A DNA stretch of 64,000 nt, taken from assembly GCF_011040385.1 (NCBI RefSeq), contig NZ_JAAIKB010000022.1, positions 1 to 64,000 on the forward strand, in the 5' to 3' direction. Positions 62,030 through 64,000 of the stretch are shown in pieces (within the stretch, counting starts at the first letter, position 1; the number at the start of each line of letters is the position of its first letter). Both the position numbers and the translations under genes were made by a program. Source of the DNA: Falsiroseomonas algicola. GTDB taxonomy: Bacteria > Pseudomonadota > Alphaproteobacteria > Acetobacterales > Acetobacteraceae. The notes below the pieces were generated by a model. The model had not been told where the DNA came from. It ran no database searches and saw only the letters and a program-made list of their open reading frames with translations.

Positions 62030-64000
62030 TGGAGTTCCGCAAGCTCGCGGCGCATGAGCGCGCCGGCACGACCTACGCCCGGCACCTCGGCCACATCTCC
62101 GACGGCGTCGGGCTGATGCGGGACGGCTCGGTGTTCGCCGTCATCGAGGTAGGCGGCTTCCCGCATGAGATGGCGGGCGACGAGGCGGTGAACGCCCGGC
62201 ACGCGGTCCGCGCCGCGCTGCTGCGGAACATCGCCGACGAGGATGTCGGGCTCGTCGAACACCTGGTGCGCCACGACGACGCGCCGCGCTTCACCGGACC
62301 GGCGCCAGCCGAGCACGCCACGCCCTACGGCGCCGAGCTCTCGCGCGACTACGCCGGCGCCTGCCTGCGCGACCTGATGACCACAACCTGGCTGCTGACG
62401 GTGCTGGTGAGGCCAACCTTCGCCGCCCGCGGCTGGCGGGCCATGCTCGGCCTCGAGCCGCGCGAGGAGGCCGCACGGCCCGGTCCGGGGATGGACCGGC
62501 GCGTCACCCGCCTGGAGGACCGTGTCCGCGCCTGCATGGAGGCGCTGGCACCGCTCGCCCCCCGCCGGCTCGGCGTCCGGATCGAGGGCGAGGTCGCCTT
62601 CTCCGAACTGGCCGAGGCGCACCGGCTGGCGCTCTACGCCCGGCGAGCGCGGGTGCCGATGGTGGCGCCGGGCTCACTTGGCGCATCGATCTACACCGAC
62701 CGCATCGTGTGCTCCTCCGCCTGCTTCCGCGTCGAGGCCGCCGGTGTGCCGGATGCGGAGAAGCCGCACGGGCTGATGCTCGGCTTTCGCGTCTATCCCA
62801 ACCGCTGGCGGGTCGGGATGTTCGACGCGCTGCTCGCCCTGCCCTTCCGCTTCGTGCTGACCAACAGCTACGACTTCCACGGCCGGACCAAGGCGGGCGA
62901 CAAGCTCGCCGTCCGCGCGCAGCGCATGGAGAACGTCGGCGACCGCGCCGCCTCCCTGCGGGACGAGCTCGACGACGCCATCGACGCGATCGACCGCGGC
63001 GAGCACGTCATGGGCTCGCACCACTGGTCCCTCGCCGTGCACGCAGATGGCGTGGCCGGGCTGGAAGCCAACGCCGCCGCGGCGCGATCGGCCGTGACCG
63101 ATGCCGGCGCCGTGCTGGCGGCCGAGGATGTCGGCATGGAGGCGGCCTATTGGGCGCAGCTGCCGGGCGCGCCCGCCTGGCTGCGGGCCCGCGCGGGCGC
63201 GTTGCCCTCCGTCGCCTTCGCCGCGATGTCCTCCCTCCACGCCCCGCCGCGTGGCGACGCCCGGCACCATTGGGGCCGGCCGCTCTACCGCGCGCGCACC
63301 ACGGCCGGCACGGCCTACGACGCGCCCTGGCACCTCCGCGACGTCGGCCATCGGCTTCGGATCGGCCCAACCGGTTCCGGCAAGACGCTGCACATGGCCT
63401 TCGAGACGGTGATGCTTGACCCGCTCGTCCGAGCGCGCGGCGGCCGGCAGATCATCTTCGACAAGGACGGCGGCAACGAGATCCTCGTCCGTGCCATGGG
63501 CGGCGTCGTCGCACGGCTACGTCGCGGCGAGGCCTCCGGTGCGGCGCCGCTGCGTGCCCTGCCGGACACCGAGGCCTCGCGCGCCTGGCTGCACGAGTTC
63601 CTGACCGGCCTGATCATGGACGATGGCCGCGGCGCACCGACGCCGGAGGACACCCGCCGCCTCGCGCTCGGCATCACCTTCGTCATGCGGATGCCGCTTG
63701 GCCTGCGGTCAATTGCCGGCGTCCGCGAATTCCTTGGCCACACCGACCCCACGGGCGCCGGCGCGCGGCTGGAAAAATGGTGCCGCGGGGGGCCGCTTGG
63801 ATGGGCCTTCGACGGCGAGACGGACCTACTGGACTTTAGCGGGGCCATCGCCAGCGTCGATCCGACCGCGCTCCTTCCGGACGGCGCCGTCATGCCGGCG
63901 ATGGCGGCGTACCTGCTGCATCGCGCCAGGCTGGTTGTGGACGGTCGACCGACTGTCCTCCACGCGGACGAGTTCCGCGCGTACCTGCCCGACCTCCGCC
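62026..64000 (+). CDS. virB4: VirB4 T4SS ATPase, incomplete at the window end
   Basis: 658 codons seen, of about 800 usual. The frame from the ATG at 62026 is open to the last base. CagE/TrbE/VirB4 N-terminal domain (LAAHERAGTTYARHLG onwards), then the P-loop IGPTGSGKT (63361-63387, residues 446-454) and IIFDKDGGNEILVRAMGG. The late VLHADEFRAYL is the Walker B strand. VirB4 powers pilus biogenesis and substrate transfer. The missing end should lead into virB5/virB6/virB8, whose tail opens this window. Confidence 0.95.
   Translation, partial: MMEFRKLAAHERAGTTYARHLGHISDGVGLMRDGSVFAVIEVGGFPHEMAGDEAVNARHAVRAALLRNIADEDVGLVEHLVRHDDAPRFTGPAPAEHATPYGAELSRDYAGACLRDLMTTTWLLTVLVRPTFAARGWRAMLGLEPREEAARPGPGMDRRVTRLEDRVRACMEALAPLAPRRLGVRIEGEVAFSELAEAHRLALYARRARVPMVAPGSLGASIYTDRIVCSSACFRVEAAGVPDAEKPHGLMLGFRVYPNRWRVGMFDALLALPFRFVLTNSYDFHGRTKAGDKLAVRAQRMENVGDRAASLRDELDDAIDAIDRGEHVMGSHHWSLAVHADGVAGLEANAAAARSAVTDAGAVLAAEDVGMEAAYWAQLPGAPAWLRARAGALPSVAFAAMSSLHAPPRGDARHHWGRPLYRARTTAGTAYDAPWHLRDVGHRLRIGPTGSGKTLHMAFETVMLDPLVRARGGRQIIFDKDGGNEILVRAMGGVVARLRRGEASGAAPLRALPDTEASRAWLHEFLTGLIMDDGRGAPTPEDTRRLALGITFVMRMPLGLRSIAGVREFLGHTDPTGAGARLEKWCRGGPLGWAFDGETDLLDFSGAIASVDPTALLPDGAVMPAMAAYLLHRARLVVDGRPTVLHADEFRAYLPDLR

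Noticed and set aside
1-64000. tRNA, rRNA or CRISPR array
   Set aside because: None seen by eye on either strand; no cloverleaf-like or regularly spaced repeats noticed. A dedicated scan was not possible.

Overview
The window is very GC-rich with overlapping, tightly packed genes, apart from a few AT-richer islands. Its plasmid backbone looks alphaproteobacterial; protein style suggests the Acetobacteraceae/Roseomonas type, which is an inference. The replicon is almost certainly a conjugative plasmid. It carries a RepA-type initiator with iterons, a ParA/ParB-like pair, a MobF relaxase and a VirB/VirD4 type IV secretion system. The first bases hold the end of virB8 followed by virB9-virB10-virB11-virD4, and the last bases hold virB1-virB2-virB3-virB4 (incomplete). 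The usual virB1-to-virB11 order is therefore restored if the two ends are joined through an unseen virB4 end/virB5/virB6/virB8 start. The window probably covers most of one circular plasmid.

Layout. 1-9.9 kb: virB8(end)-virB11, virD4, and a MobF relaxase-helicase fused to a Toprim/primase-like C-terminus; two back-to-back hairpins follow (candidate oriT). 10-12.3 kb: small conjugation-accessory genes. 12.3-18 kb: parA, a parB-like gene, an IS66 element (copy A) sitting inside an iteron array, repA and the upstream iterons. 17.9-24 kb: an M15-peptidase-like gene and a phosphorothioation-associated methyltransferase pseudogene, split by a second IS66-type element (copy B) that carries a passenger gene. 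24.3-40 kb: a regulator-like HTH gene followed by a complete SspABCD-SspFGH DNA phosphorothioation modification and restriction island. 40-44.4 kb: a convergent, AT-richer pair made of a protein with two GHKL ATPase domains (the second like a histidine kinase) and a large receiver-like protein. 44.4-52.4 kb: a tyrosine recombinase, a trace of an IS3-type element, and a three-gene operon of lipoprotein, subtilisin-zincin fusion protease and metallo-beta-lactamase-fold hydrolase. 52.6-57 kb: a small DNA-binding-like protein, a large ParB-like protein, a DUF932 protein and small accessory genes, linked by copies of one palindromic operator. 57-59.3 kb: an AT-rich collagen-like/membrane protein pair. 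59.3-64 kb: hypothetical genes and virB1-virB4.

How it works together. The backbone replicates, partitions and transfers the plasmid. The cargo is dominated by host-defence functions. SspABCD would place single-stranded phosphorothioates in DNA and SspFGH would attack unmodified DNA. The kinase/receiver pair and the protease/MBL operon are good candidates for further, less-described defence or conflict modules. The methyltransferase of the phosphorothioation island has been disabled twice (an in-frame TGA and an IS66-type insertion); rejoining its two halves across the 8-bp target duplication restores one reading frame. No rRNA, tRNA or CRISPR array was seen.
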